Positions 8,973-17,016 of a DNA stretch of 64,000 nt are shown piece after piece (the first letter of the stretch is position 1; every line of letters begins with the position of its first letter). The translations under genes were made by a program, and so were the position numbers. The DNA is taken from contig CAYSDM010000006.1 of assembly GCA_964429855.1 (NCBI GenBank), positions 40,947-104,946 of the forward strand. Direction: 5' to 3'. Origin of the DNA: CALLMM01 sp964429855. Lineage in GTDB: Bacteria; Armatimonadota; Chthonomonadetes; Chthonomonadales; CAJBBX01. The notes beneath the pieces are model-generated. The model searched no databases and was not told where the DNA came from. It saw nothing but the letters and a program-made list of their open reading frames with translations.

Positions 8973-9578
8973 CTACAGAGCGTTCAAAAAGACCGGGTAG
9001 GCGCAGGAGCGCGTGGTATCGAGCAGAAGAGGAGGCGGGGACTGCGCGAACAGACCGACCGCCGTCAGCCGCAAGTTCTCCCACACCCGCGCCGGATCGC
9101 CGAACGCTTCGAATGCCAGGCTCCACCAGAGAGCTCCGCTGGAGCTTATCTCGGTCAGTTCGAAGTTGCAGCCCTCCTGCGGGCGTTCGGTGGCGGCGAC
9201 CTCCTCCACCGCGCCCTTATCCAGCGAAAACTTCCGCAGCAGGCGCCTCTTGCCGATTTCGACCCATCCCCGACTATCCGCCAGAAGCGCTTGCACCCAG
9301 GCTTCCACCGGCGGCTGGCTGTACGACCACTTTACCCAGCAGTCTGCCCGTCCCGTGACCGAATCGGCATAGCGCACCGACTCGGTCGCCCCTCGCAGCG
9401 CCTTGATCTCGAAGTTGCCCTGTCGAATCTTCACGCCGACCGTCTCGCAGCCTTCAAACCGCAGGTAGCGGTCTGTGCGGATCTCCGGCGCAAGCGTCTG
9501 CCCGCCGCAGAACCACGCCTGAACCTCCGTCGGGATCGCTCCCGCGTCAAACCAGCGAACCTCTGCGCTGTGCAGCAT
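8973..9578 (-). CDS. Conserved hypothetical protein, possibly CYTH-like
   Basis: I chose the start at 9578 (MLHSAEVRWF) because the mRNA reads GGGAGGAGAGG just before this ATG; the longer frame from 9716 runs into the divergent yba gene region. The 201-residue product has an N-terminal EVRWF and later VGVKIRQGNFEIKALRG and WVKWSYS. These spaced charged strands recall CYTH/triphosphate-tunnel proteins. No complete CYTH signature (ExExK) is visible, so the link is weak. It is the first gene of the minus operon leading to the DUF4038 glycosidase, 60 bp upstream of it. Confidence 0.6.
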   Translation of the reverse strand: MLHSAEVRWFDAGAIPTEVQAWFCGGQTLAPEIRTDRYLRFEGCETVGVKIRQGNFEIKALRGATESVRYADSVTGRADCWVKWSYSQPPVEAWVQALLADSRGWVEIGKRRLLRKFSLDKGAVEEVAATERPQEGCNFELTEISSSGALWWSLAFEAFGDPARVWENLRLTAVGLFAQSPPPLLLDTTRSCAYPVFLNAL

Positions 9579-9756
9579 CCTCTCCTCCCTGTCCATTTGT
9601 AGATTCGCCGCCATTCTGCCGATCTGGAGGAAAGTCCTGCTTTTGTCAGAAAACCTTCCGCGAAACGCGCCCTTCGGGTATGATGAGTTTGTAATTCGCG
9701 CCGGATACGCCGTCATGGGCTTTCTATTCGGGCGCGCTGGGAAAGATGAGAGTTAT

Positions 9757-10200
9757 ATGAAACCCGCGACCAGATGGGCGCTTCTGTGGATTGGTCATGT
9801 GAACGTCGTTCTCGGCTTAATCGGGATATTTCTGCCCCTGATGCCGACGACGCCGTTTCTCTTGCTGGCGACCGCCTGCTATGTGCGTAGTTCCGAGCGG
9901 CACTATCGCTGGATTCTTGCCAGTCCGCTTTTTGGTCCCATCATTCGCGACTACCAGCAGAAGCGCGGGATCACCCTCAAGAATAAGATCGTTGCGCTGT
10001 CGCTTCTATGGGCATCGCTTCTGTTCTCCATCTGGCGGACAGACCGGCAATGGGTGGAGTGGTTTATTGTCTGCGTCGGGATCGCTGCCAGCGGCATGAT
10101 TCTGCGGATTCGCACCATTCGATCCGAGAAGAGCGCGTCCGCCGCTGAGACGCCTGCGAGTGTCCCGATAGCGGCGGGCGAAACCTCCGGCTCGGAGTGA
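9757..10200 (+). CDS. YbaN-family (DUF454) small membrane protein
   Basis: The start at 9757 (MKPATRWALLWIGH) gives 147 residues, close to the family length. Earlier in-frame starts at 9643 and 9715 would add an untypical N-terminus. The DUF454 signature is clear: LWIGHVNVVLGLIGIFLPLMPTTPFLLLA, then CYVRSSERHYRWILASPLFGPIIRDY with the K/R-rich turn after it. Two to four membrane helices are expected. The function of the family is unknown. The C-terminal 35 residues are an Ala/Ser-rich tail. Ribokinase begins 13 bp downstream in the same direction. Confidence 0.85.
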   Translation: MKPATRWALLWIGHVNVVLGLIGIFLPLMPTTPFLLLATACYVRSSERHYRWILASPLFGPIIRDYQQKRGITLKNKIVALSLLWASLLFSIWRTDRQWVEWFIVCVGIAASGMILRIRTIRSEKSASAAETPASVPIAAGETSGSE

Positions 10201-10213
10201 AAGAGAGACCCTC

Positions 10214-11140
10214 ATGCAGCATCGCGCGAAGGTGGTTGTCGTCGGCAGCAGCAATACCGATATGGTGGTAAAAACGCAGCGCATTCCGTCCCCCGGCGAG
10301 ACGGTGCTGGGCGGCGACTTTCTGATGACGGCGGGCGGCAAGGGCGCGAATCAGGCGGTAGCGGCGGCGCGCCTCGGAGCGGAGGTTACCTTCGTGGCGC
10401 GGGTCGGCGCGGATATCTTCGGCGAGCGCGCGGTGGCGAATATCGCGGCGGCGGGAGTCCGCACGGAGCAGATTGCGCGAGATGAGAACAACCCGTCCGG
10501 CGTCGCGCTGATCTGCGTGGACGAGGTCGGGCAGAACTCCATCGTGGTGGCTCCCGGCGCAAACGGTCACCTGACCCCGGAAGATGTGCAGGCGGCGCGC
10601 CCGGCGTTTGCGGCGGCGAACGTTGTCGTTATTCAGTTTGAGGTTCCGCTGCGAACGGTCGCCGCCGCCATCCGTCTGGCAAACGAGCTTGGTAAAATGG
10701 TGGTGGTGAATCCCGCGCCCGCGCTGCCCCTGCCGGAAGGCTTTCTCAACGGCGTAGACGTACTGACTCCTAATGAGGGCGAGGCGGCGATGCTTCTGGG
10801 GCATACGCTTAGCGAGGGGTTTGACGGCGAAAAAGCGGCGCGCGCGCTGCTGGAGAGAGGGGTAGGCGCGGCGGTGGTCACGCTGGGACCGCTTGGCGTA
10901 GCGGCGGCGACACGCGATCGCGACTTCTATGCCCCGCCGCATACTGTGAAGGTGCTGGACACCACTGCCGCCGGGGACTGCTTCACGGGCGCGCTTGCCT
11001 GCGCTCTGGGTGAGGGGATGGAACTCGGTCCCGCCATCCACTTCGCCAATGCCGCCGCGGCGCTCTCGATTACCCGTATGGGCGCGCAGACCTCCATGCC
11101 TGCCCGACTTGAGGTGGAGACCTTCCTCGCCGAAAGGTAG
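10214..11140 (+). CDS. rbsK: Ribokinase (PfkB family)
   Basis: This 308-residue cytoplasmic enzyme phosphorylates ribose with ATP. It shows VVVGSSNTDMVVKTQRIPSPGETVLGGDF at the N-terminus and GGKGANQAVAAARLG (PfkB signature 1) near residue 43. The C-terminal signature DTTAAGDCFTGALACAL near residues 248-264 carries the catalytic aspartate of AAGD. Length and motifs match ribokinase rather than fructokinase. A very strong hairpin follows the stop. Ribose could come from nucleoside or glycan turnover; no ribose transporter is nearby. Confidence 0.92.
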   Translation: MQHRAKVVVVGSSNTDMVVKTQRIPSPGETVLGGDFLMTAGGKGANQAVAAARLGAEVTFVARVGADIFGERAVANIAAAGVRTEQIARDENNPSGVALICVDEVGQNSIVVAPGANGHLTPEDVQAARPAFAAANVVVIQFEVPLRTVAAAIRLANELGKMVVVNPAPALPLPEGFLNGVDVLTPNEGEAAMLLGHTLSEGFDGEKAARALLERGVGAAVVTLGPLGVAAATRDRDFYAPPHTVKVLDTTAAGDCFTGALACALGEGMELGPAIHFANAAAALSITRMGAQTSMPARLEVETFLAER

Positions 11141-11147
11141 AACCCCC

Positions 11148-11211
11148 AAAACGCGCCGGTTCCTCACAGAGTCCCGCAAAGGATCAAGAGGAACCGGCGC
11201 GTTTTAATTTT
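11148..11211. terminator. Bidirectional terminator between rbsK and the DUF1080 gene
   Basis: A perfect 18-bp stem (11148-11165 with 11188-11205) has a 22-base loop. On the plus strand it ends in GTTTTAATTTT. On the minus strand the same hairpin ends in CGTTTTGG. The DUF1080 stop codon lies inside the right arm, so one structure serves both convergent genes. Confidence 0.85.
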
Positions 11212-11929
11212 GAACCCTCTTCGACAGGTTCAGAGGTTTCAGCCAGATGTTGCGATAGCGAACCGCGTTGCCGTGATCCTGCAGCAGAATGGGACCGGTC
11301 TTCACCGCCGGTCCGGGCAGTCCGGCAGCGGTGGGACACTGTTGAATCTCCACATCGTCGTGAATCTTGATGCCGTTGTGCAGCACGGTAATGCGCGGCT
11401 TTTCCGTCACGTTGCCCGCTGCGTCAAAGCGCGGGGCGCGGAAGGTGATATCGTAAGTCTGCCACTCTTTCGGGGGAAGGGTGGCATTGACACGGGGCGG
11501 AGCCTGCCCGTAGAGCGCGCCGCAGTCGCCGGTTTCGGGCGTCAAACCGTAGGAATCGAGCACCTGAATCTCATAGCGCCCATGCATATAGACGCCGCTG
11601 TTGCCGCGTGCCTGTCCCTGCGCCTCCGGCATCAGAGGAACCATGAACTCCACATGCAGTTGGAAGTCGCCGAACTCTTGCTTCGTCTGAATGTCGCCGG
11701 TTCCCGGTTTCACCTCCATCGCGCCTTCGACCAATGTCCACTCAAACGGCTTGCCGCTTCCCCGATGCACCCACTGTGAGCCATCTTTGCCGTCGAACAG
11801 CACCATCGCGCCTTTTGGCGGCTTCACAGGCCTGGTGATTCGCTTCGGCGTCTGTTGCGCCGCCGCCAGCGACCCGATCACCGCGCCAACCAGCGCAAGA
11901 CTGACTATTTTCATCCAACGGAACTGCAT
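11204..11929 (-). CDS. Secreted DUF1080 (3-keto-disaccharide hydrolase-like) protein
   Basis: The 241-residue protein has a signal peptide (VSLALVGAVIGSLAAAQQ), so the rest acts outside the membrane. The DUF1080 concanavalin-like domain runs from about residue 38 to the end: GAMVLFDGKDGSQWVHR, EWTLVEGAMEVKPGTGDIQTKQEFGDFQLHVEF, and GNSGVYMHGRYEIQVLDSYG. Members of this family include 3-keto-glucoside hydrolases and many lectin-like proteins expanded in Planctomycetota and Armatimonadota. AAGGAGG lies 10 bases before the ATG, and a good promoter lies upstream at 11962-11991. It is monocistronic. Confidence 0.9.
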   Translation of the reverse strand: MQFRWMKIVSLALVGAVIGSLAAAQQTPKRITRPVKPPKGAMVLFDGKDGSQWVHRGSGKPFEWTLVEGAMEVKPGTGDIQTKQEFGDFQLHVEFMVPLMPEAQGQARGNSGVYMHGRYEIQVLDSYGLTPETGDCGALYGQAPPRVNATLPPKEWQTYDITFRAPRFDAAGNVTEKPRITVLHNGIKIHDDVEIQQCPTAAGLPGPAVKTGPILLQDHGNAVRYRNIWLKPLNLSKRVQN

Positions 11930-11961
11930 CTGTAGAATCCTCCTTGTATGCCAGCCCTTTT

Positions 11962-11991
11962 ATTGTACGATCCGAAGCCGCGCCCCGTCAA
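11962..11991 (-). promoter_or_regulatory. Sigma-70-type promoter for the DUF1080 gene
   Basis: On the minus strand TTGACG (11991-11986) and TACAAT (11967-11962) are separated by 18 bases. This is close to the housekeeping consensus and sits 33 bp upstream of the start codon at 11929. Confidence 0.7.
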
Positions 11992-12118
11992 GAATAACCG
12001 GACTCGTTGGACTGCCCTGATTTGTGACGACTTTTCACCAGGTTTACTGAAGAATTCATGGGCCTTTGCCGAATATCCGTAAAGTTTTTGAAAAAAGGAG
12101 TCGAAACTGAGGGGTAAT

Positions 12119-12271
12119 ATGGTTTCCGGTTGTGCGTCTAATAGACGAGAATCAGATCAAAGCCGTGGACAGACTGCAGGACAAGAGGGATCGCAGGAAG
12201 GGAAAAACGCCGGTACTTTGAGAGGAAAAATAGAGGCGGATTACGAAACCTTGCGCATCATCCGAACGTAA
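12119..12271 (+). CDS. Possible 50-residue small protein (weak call)
   Basis: An ATG at 12119 opens a 50-codon frame ending in TAA at 12269-12271. The encoded peptide starts MVSGCASNRRES and ends ADYETLRIIRT. A GAGGGG run precedes the ATG by 3-5 bases. Third-position GC is much lower than in neighbours and no family is recognised, so it may be chance. The surrounding gap 11930-12337 otherwise shows only the DUF1080 promoter and possible YtxH promoter elements. Confidence 0.2.
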   Translation: MVSGCASNRRESDQSRGQTAGQEGSQEGKNAGTLRGKIEADYETLRIIRT

Positions 12272-12280
12272 ACGTATAGA
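12251..12280 (+). promoter_or_regulatory. Possible promoter for the YtxH gene
   Basis: TTGCGC (12251-12256) and TATAGA (12275-12280) are 18 bases apart. They lie 57 bp before the YtxH start codon. Both boxes are imperfect, so this is tentative. Confidence 0.35.
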
Positions 12281-12337
12281 GTAGTGTCGAAGAACAGTCT
12301 CTTTTGCCTCAGCCAGTACCAAGGAGCGGTCAGAAAG

Positions 12338-12649
12338 ATGTCTGAAAAACAGGATCAAGCCGGCTCGATCGGCAACTCGTTGCTGATCTTTCTGCTGGGC
12401 GTCGCGGTGGGAGCGACCGTAGCCATACTCTATGCCCCCGCTGCCGGAACAGATACCCGTGCTCAGATCGCAGAGAAGGCAACCACTCTCAAGGATAAGG
12501 CGAGCGAGCTATCGCATCAGGTGGCGGACAGAGCCGCCGAAATCCGGGAGAAAGTCGTTGCCAGAGTCCGTCCGGGAGAGAATGCCCCGGCTGAGTCGCT
12601 TGATGCGACCGCCAGCGAGGCAACGCCGAACGGAGCCGATACGACTTAA
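12338..12649 (+). CDS. YtxH-domain membrane-anchored stress-type protein
   Basis: The start at 12338 has AAGGAG at 12321-12326, so I prefer it over the upstream frame start at 12284. The 103-residue protein has one membrane helix (SLLIFLLGVAVGATVAILYAP) ending in the YtxH/GasVes-like motif ILYAPAAGTDTR. A charged helical segment follows (KDKASELSHQVADRAAEIREKV) with a low-complexity tail. YtxH proteins are short, often linked to general stress, and biochemically uncharacterised. A strong terminator follows, so this is a single-gene unit. Confidence 0.85.
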   Translation: MSEKQDQAGSIGNSLLIFLLGVAVGATVAILYAPAAGTDTRAQIAEKATTLKDKASELSHQVADRAAEIREKVVARVRPGENAPAESLDATASEATPNGADTT

Positions 12650-12712
12650 AAACGCAAAGGCGAACGTCAGACCGCAGACAGAGAGCTATCTCTGTCAAGA
12701 ACCTCTCTTGAA

Positions 12713-12747
12713 GACGGGACGACGCCTGAGCGTCGTCCCGTTTTTCT
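12713..12747 (+). terminator. Rho-independent terminator after the YtxH gene
   Basis: A 12-bp GC-rich stem (12714-12725 with 12730-12741) with a CTGA loop is followed directly by TTTTT and a pyrimidine tract. A second hairpin (9-bp stem, 12781-12803) lies further on, before the sigma factor gene. The rest of the gap 12650-12942 shows no gene. Confidence 0.88.
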
Positions 12748-12942
12748 TCTTCGGCTTCTTTCCCGCGACACGATTATCTTCGCGCTCCGGTCCTCGGAGC
12801 GCGCGACCCGACGCTTTTATACGATTCTGCTAACTTTTACAGACCCGAATCTCAAAGAGGATTGCCCTGTGCCGATAGAACAGGTCTTTCGCAGCGCCGT
12901 GAGCATCGGGTTGTCTGGGGCAGGTTGGGACGGTGAGAGAAA

Positions 12943-14040
12943 GTGAACATCATGCCAACACGAAATGAGATTGTCCGAATGTGCTGCCGACTGCGCGCGC
13001 GTGGCCTGTCGCCGACGACCGATCTGGCGCTGGAGGTGCATCACTGCCTGAATGCCGACTGCCCGGAACTGGATGTGGAGCGTCTCAACGATATTCTGCT
13101 GGAGCTGGATCCGGACACAGGACGGGAAGCGGGAACGGTGGAGACTTCAGAGACCTCTTCGGAGGATAAAGCCTGGGATGAGGAGGGGGATATGCTGGCA
13201 ATGATGAACGATCCTCACGATATTCCCGATCCCTGGGTGATCTCTACGGGAAAGACGCCGTTGCTGACGCCGAATCAGGAGATCCGGCTGGCGCGTCGGG
13301 TCGAGCAGGGCGATGCGCGGGCGCGAGAGGAACTGGTCAACGCGAACGTGCGTCTGGTGGCGTCGGTGGCACGCCGGTTCCTGGGACGCGGCTTGCCGCT
13401 GGAAGACCTGATGCAGGAAGGCATGATCGGACTGATCCGCGCGGTGGAGAAGTACAACTACCGCAAGGGCTACCGTTTCAGCACCTACGCGACCCACTGG
13501 ATTCGACAGGCGATCTCTCGCGCGCTGGCGAATCAGGCGCGTTCGATCCGGCTCCCGGCGCATGTGGTGGACGCGATCAGCCGGATTGCGCGGATTCGCG
13601 CGGAACTGTACCAGAGCCTGAACCGTCCGCCGACTCGCCAGGAACTGGCGGAGGCGGTCGGGATGACGGAGAAACGGCTGATTCAGATTCTGCGCAGCGC
13701 GGCGCAGCCGCTCTCGCTGCAGTCGCCGGTGGGCGAGGAGGGCGAGTCGCAACTGGGGGACTTCCTGCGTGCTGGAGAAGAGAGTTCGCCGTCCGACCAT
13801 GTCTTCCGCTACCTGGTCCGGGAGGAACTGGAGCGGGCGCTGAACACTCTGACTCCGCGGGAGAAGGATGTTCTCATCCTGCGATATGGTCTGAATGAGG
13901 AAGATCCGCATACGCTGGAGGAGACGGGACGACGCCTGCGAATCACCCGCGAGCGGGTGCGACAGATCGAAGCGAAGGCGCTGATGAAGCTGCGCCACTC
14001 GCAGACGGCGGGACGACTCAAGGAAGCCGTCTCCGAATAA
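12943..14040 (+). CDS. RNA polymerase sigma-70 factor (RpoD/SigA-like, group 1 or 2)
   Basis: Start is GTG at 12943 or ATG at 12952; both have only a weak GAGAGAAAG site. The 365-residue protein directs RNA polymerase to promoters. Region 2 is canonical: ANVRLVASVARRFLGRGLPLEDLMQEGMIGLIRAVEKYNYRKGYRFSTYATHWIRQAI, then regions 3 and 4 with LTPREKDVLILRYGL and the helix-turn-helix TLEETGRRLRITRERVRQIEAKAL. The N-terminal 70 residues are not a clear region 1.1. Region 1.2 is shortened (DPWVISTGKTPLLT instead of the usual DPVRMYLREIG-type stretch). It could therefore be an alternative group 2 factor and not the main RpoD. It is monocistronic with its own terminator. Confidence 0.9.
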   Translation: MNIMPTRNEIVRMCCRLRARGLSPTTDLALEVHHCLNADCPELDVERLNDILLELDPDTGREAGTVETSETSSEDKAWDEEGDMLAMMNDPHDIPDPWVISTGKTPLLTPNQEIRLARRVEQGDARAREELVNANVRLVASVARRFLGRGLPLEDLMQEGMIGLIRAVEKYNYRKGYRFSTYATHWIRQAISRALANQARSIRLPAHVVDAISRIARIRAELYQSLNRPPTRQELAEAVGMTEKRLIQILRSAAQPLSLQSPVGEEGESQLGDFLRAGEESSPSDHVFRYLVREELERALNTLTPREKDVLILRYGLNEEDPHTLEETGRRLRITRERVRQIEAKALMKLRHSQTAGRLKEAVSE

Positions 14041-14059
14041 GGGAGTTCTGACACGAAAC

Positions 14060-14094
14060 GGGGGAACGCGGTTTTCTGCGTTCCCCTCTTTTTT
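14060..14094 (+). terminator. Terminator after the sigma factor gene
   Basis: GGGGAACGC (14061-14069) pairs with GCGTTCCCC (14078-14086) across an 8-base loop and is followed by TCTTTTTTC. Confidence 0.88.
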
Positions 14095-14161
14095 CGGCAG
14101 GAGTATCGTGGAGATTACGCCAACTGGATAGACACTATTTTCAGGAAGCAGGACTCCGCCC

Positions 14162-15697
14162 ATGAATTCCGTTGAACCGTGTGATGAGACCCTCTCTGTC
14201 GTGCCCGATTCCTGTACGCTGGTGCTGTTCGGCGCGACAGGCGACCTGACCCGTCGCAAACTGATCCCCGCGCTCTACAGTCTGGCGGTGCAGGAGCTTC
14301 TGCCGGAGCGATTCGCCATCGTCGCCTTTGCGCGCCGCGACAAAGACGATGCGAGCTTCCGGGAAGACCTGCGGGAAGCCGTTCGCGCCTTTGCCCCCTC
14401 CCTGCCCGCCGAAGGCGAGACCTGGGAGCGGTTCACCCGCCGCGTCTTCTACCATCGCTCCACTCTGGACGACCCGCAGGGCTACCGGCAACTGAGCAGA
14501 CGGCTCGATGCGCTGGATCGGGAGCTTGGTCTGAGCGGCAGCCGACTCTTCTATCTGGCGACTCCGCCGGACAACTTTGCCGGGATCGTGACCCATCTGG
14601 GACAGGCGGGGCTGGCGCGTCTCCCGCAGGAGAAGGGTCCCTGGACTCGGATCGTGATCGAGAAGCCGTTCGGCTACGATCTGGAGTCGGCGCGGGCATT
14701 AAACCGGCATATCCGCTCCATTTTCTCCGAAGAGCAGATATACCGGATAGATCACTATCTGGGCAAGGAGACCGTGCAGAACATCCTGGTGCTGCGCTTC
14801 GCCAACCGCCTGTTTGAACTGCTGTGGAACCATCTGTATGTGGATAATGTACAGATCACGGTGGCGGAGACCCTCGGCGTAGAGGGGCGCGGAGCCTACT
14901 TCGATGAGGCGGGCATCCTGCGCGATATTGTCCAGAATCATGCCCTGCAGATCATGACCCTGATCGCGATGGAGCCGCCGATCTCGCTGGAGGCAGACGC
15001 CATCCGGGATGAGAAGGTGAAGGCGCTGCGCTCCATTCGCCGCTTTACGCCGGAAGAGGTGGCGCGCAGCGCCATTCGCGCCCAGTATAGCGCCGGAAGC
15101 GTCGGCGGAAAGCCGGTTCCCGGCTATCGGGAGGAGGAGGGCGTTCCTGCCGACTCGCACACGGAAACGGCGGCTGCGCTGCGTTTCTGGGTGGATAACT
15201 GGCGATGGGCGGGCGTGCCGTTCTATGTGCGCGCAGGCAAGCGGATGCCCCGGCGCGTTACCGAGGTGGTATTGCAGCTCAAGGATGTGCCGGATGTGCT
15301 TTTTGCGCGTATGTCCTGTATGGATATGACGCCCAATCGCCTGACCCTGCGCATACAGCCGGATGAGGGCGTCGAAATCCTGATGAGCGCCAAACGTCCC
15401 GGTCCGACGGTGCAGGTGGAGCCGGTCTCCATGCGCTTTGCCTACAGCGAGGAGTTCGGGCAGAGCATTCCCGACGCATACGAGCGACTGCTGCTCAACG
15501 CGATGCTGGGGGACGCCTCCCTGTTTGCCCGCGATGACGAGGTGGAGACCGCCTGGGAGCTTCTGATGCCGGTGCTGGAGGGCTGGAAAGCCTCCCCGGA
15601 GCCGCCGCACGCCTATCCTGTCGGAACCTGGGGACCGGGGGCGGCGGACGATCTGCTGCGAAATGATGGACGGGTCTGGTGGGTGCCGATGGATTAG
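14162..15697 (+). CDS. zwf: Glucose-6-phosphate 1-dehydrogenase
   Basis: The 511-residue enzyme oxidises glucose 6-phosphate with NAD(P)+ and opens the pentose phosphate pathway. The N-terminal dinucleotide fold reads LVLFGATGDLTRRKLIPALYSLA. The active-site motif RIDHYLGKETVQNILVLRFAN is complete near residues 196-216, including the catalytic histidine. EKPFGYDLESARALN precedes it, and FYVRAGKRMPRRVTEV lies in the C-terminal domain. Length is normal. No gnd or pgl neighbour is present, so it appears to be a stand-alone unit after the sigma-factor terminator. Confidence 0.96.
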   Translation: MNSVEPCDETLSVVPDSCTLVLFGATGDLTRRKLIPALYSLAVQELLPERFAIVAFARRDKDDASFREDLREAVRAFAPSLPAEGETWERFTRRVFYHRSTLDDPQGYRQLSRRLDALDRELGLSGSRLFYLATPPDNFAGIVTHLGQAGLARLPQEKGPWTRIVIEKPFGYDLESARALNRHIRSIFSEEQIYRIDHYLGKETVQNILVLRFANRLFELLWNHLYVDNVQITVAETLGVEGRGAYFDEAGILRDIVQNHALQIMTLIAMEPPISLEADAIRDEKVKALRSIRRFTPEEVARSAIRAQYSAGSVGGKPVPGYREEEGVPADSHTETAAALRFWVDNWRWAGVPFYVRAGKRMPRRVTEVVLQLKDVPDVLFARMSCMDMTPNRLTLRIQPDEGVEILMSAKRPGPTVQVEPVSMRFAYSEEFGQSIPDAYERLLLNAMLGDASLFARDDEVETAWELLMPVLEGWKASPEPPHAYPVGTWGPGAADDLLRNDGRVWWVPMD

Positions 15698-15808
15698 CGC
15701 GTGGAATCACGCCATAGAATCGTTTCACTCCTTGCGAACCGGCAGGAGTTTCGCCCCTCTGCGGTGAATCAGTCCCTGACCGATGGTACAGAGACAGGCG
15801 AATACCTT

Positions 15809-16087
15809 ATGAATCTGGCGCAGGCGCTGACAATCGCCGTCATCCTGGCATCTATTGTCTTCATTTTCTGGGGACGGAGCGCGTCCGGCAAAGCCGTTCT
15901 GACGCGCCTGTTCGGCGCGCCGACGCCGCCGCGCAGATCCGGGACACGCTCTGAAAAGCGCGCTTCCGCGCCCGGCGCTCGTTCCGGCGCGTCCGGGTCT
16001 TGCGCAAAAAACGCTGCCGGATCGTCTCCAAAGACTACCCCGCGTGCCGTATCACGCACGGCGTCCAATCGTGGAAGAAAACAGTAG
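15809..16087 (+). CDS. Small membrane protein with basic low-complexity tail
   Basis: I start it at 15809 (MNLAQALTIAVILASIVFIFWG) because the first residues then form a single membrane helix. About 92 residues follow in total. After the helix comes an Ala/Ser/Arg-rich tail without recognisable domain. No strong ribosome site is visible. Its 3' end overlaps the start of the H-X9-DG gene by up to 44 bases, which suggests coupling. Function unknown. Confidence 0.5.
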   Translation: MNLAQALTIAVILASIVFIFWGRSASGKAVLTRLFGAPTPPRRSGTRSEKRASAPGARSGASGSCAKNAAGSSPKTTPRAVSRTASNRGRKQ

Positions 16088-16823
16088 CGCGCCTGCATCG
16101 CCCCGCCCTCCCCGGCGATTCCTCTCCCGTTCGGCAGCGATCTTTCTGGTGATTCTGCTGACGGTCTCCGCGCTGGTCGCCGCAATCCCTTCCCTGCGCT
16201 GGCGCAGCGCGCAGATTGCGCGCACCCGCTGCCTGACCAATCAGCGGCGGATGGCGACCGGACTGCTGCTCTATGCGCTGGATCATGACGGCTGCCTGCC
16301 TCCGCCGGAGTATCCTCAGCCCGAAGGAAAGTGGCGTACATGGATCGCCTGCCTGCAGCCCTATATCGCCGATCAGGAGATCACCGACTGCCCGGTTAAT
16401 CCGTTTAAGAAGGCGACCAACCCCTATCACGGCTATCCCGCCGACAGCAGCTATGCGTTGAATCTGCGCTTCTTCGGGGTTTTTGCCCCGGGACCGTTCC
16501 CGATTGAGAATGTCGAGATCCCCGCCCAGACCGTTCTGTTGACGGAAGCCGGATTCTACCGGGCGCAGGGACCGTTCGGACCGCCCTCCTATCCCTGGGC
16601 GATGACCTGGTACTGGGATACCGCCTGGTGGCCCAATGTCTATCCCTCGCCGCACAATCGGCGGATGAATGTGGCGGTGGCGGACGGGCATTCGGTCTCT
16701 GTCAAAGTCGCCTACTATACGCCGGAGGGGCATGACCCCCTCTATGGCAGACTCGGCGGCGCGGTCTATAACTGGAATGGCGGCTATCCCAACGGAAAAA
16801 CGGACGGCGTGCCGAAGGAGTAG
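16044..16823 (+). CDS. H-X9-DG-motif pseudopilin-like protein (DUF1559-related) without a prepilin peptide
   Basis: This 259-residue protein has one N-terminal membrane helix (SAAIFLVILLTVSALVAAI) followed by the pilin-like ARTRCLTNQRRMATGLLLYALDHDGCLPP. Near the C-terminus HNRRMNVAVADGHS fits the H-X9-DG motif exactly. Proteins of this group are expanded in Planctomycetota and Armatimonadota and are exported through type II/IV-pilus-like systems. Unusually, the G-F-T-L-I-E cleavage motif is missing, so it may stay membrane anchored. Starts are GTG at 16044 or GTG at 16071; both overlap the preceding small gene. Confidence 0.8.
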   Translation: MPYHARRPIVEENSSAPASPRPPRRFLSRSAAIFLVILLTVSALVAAIPSLRWRSAQIARTRCLTNQRRMATGLLLYALDHDGCLPPPEYPQPEGKWRTWIACLQPYIADQEITDCPVNPFKKATNPYHGYPADSSYALNLRFFGVFAPGPFPIENVEIPAQTVLLTEAGFYRAQGPFGPPSYPWAMTWYWDTAWWPNVYPSPHNRRMNVAVADGHSVSVKVAYYTPEGHDPLYGRLGGAVYNWNGGYPNGKTDGVPKE

Positions 16824-16911
16824 ACGGTGAAGTTCGCCCCGATTCCAGAGAAAATAACGGAATCCGATAGGCTTTCCGACAGGGATCGGCGGACAAACCT
16901 GTAAAAAACGC

Positions 16912-16940
16912 TTGCGTAACTCGGTTGCGCGTTGTATAAT
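16912..16940 (+). promoter_or_regulatory. Strong sigma-70-type promoter for the Gly-run lipoprotein
   Basis: TTGCGT (16912-16917) and a perfect TATAAT (16935-16940) are separated by 17 bases. They lie 77 bp upstream of the start codon. Confidence 0.75.
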
Positions 16941-17016
16941 GTTCGCGCTACATAACCACCCTGTGAGAGCGCTGCGCCCCCCGCATGAAAGCCTCACGTA
17001 TTCAGGAGGAAGGTTC

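Noticed and set aside
12152..12358. 68-codon minus-strand frame upstream of the YtxH gene
   Set aside because: It overlaps the YtxH ribosome site and start, has low-complexity Ser/Leu content and no ribosome site.
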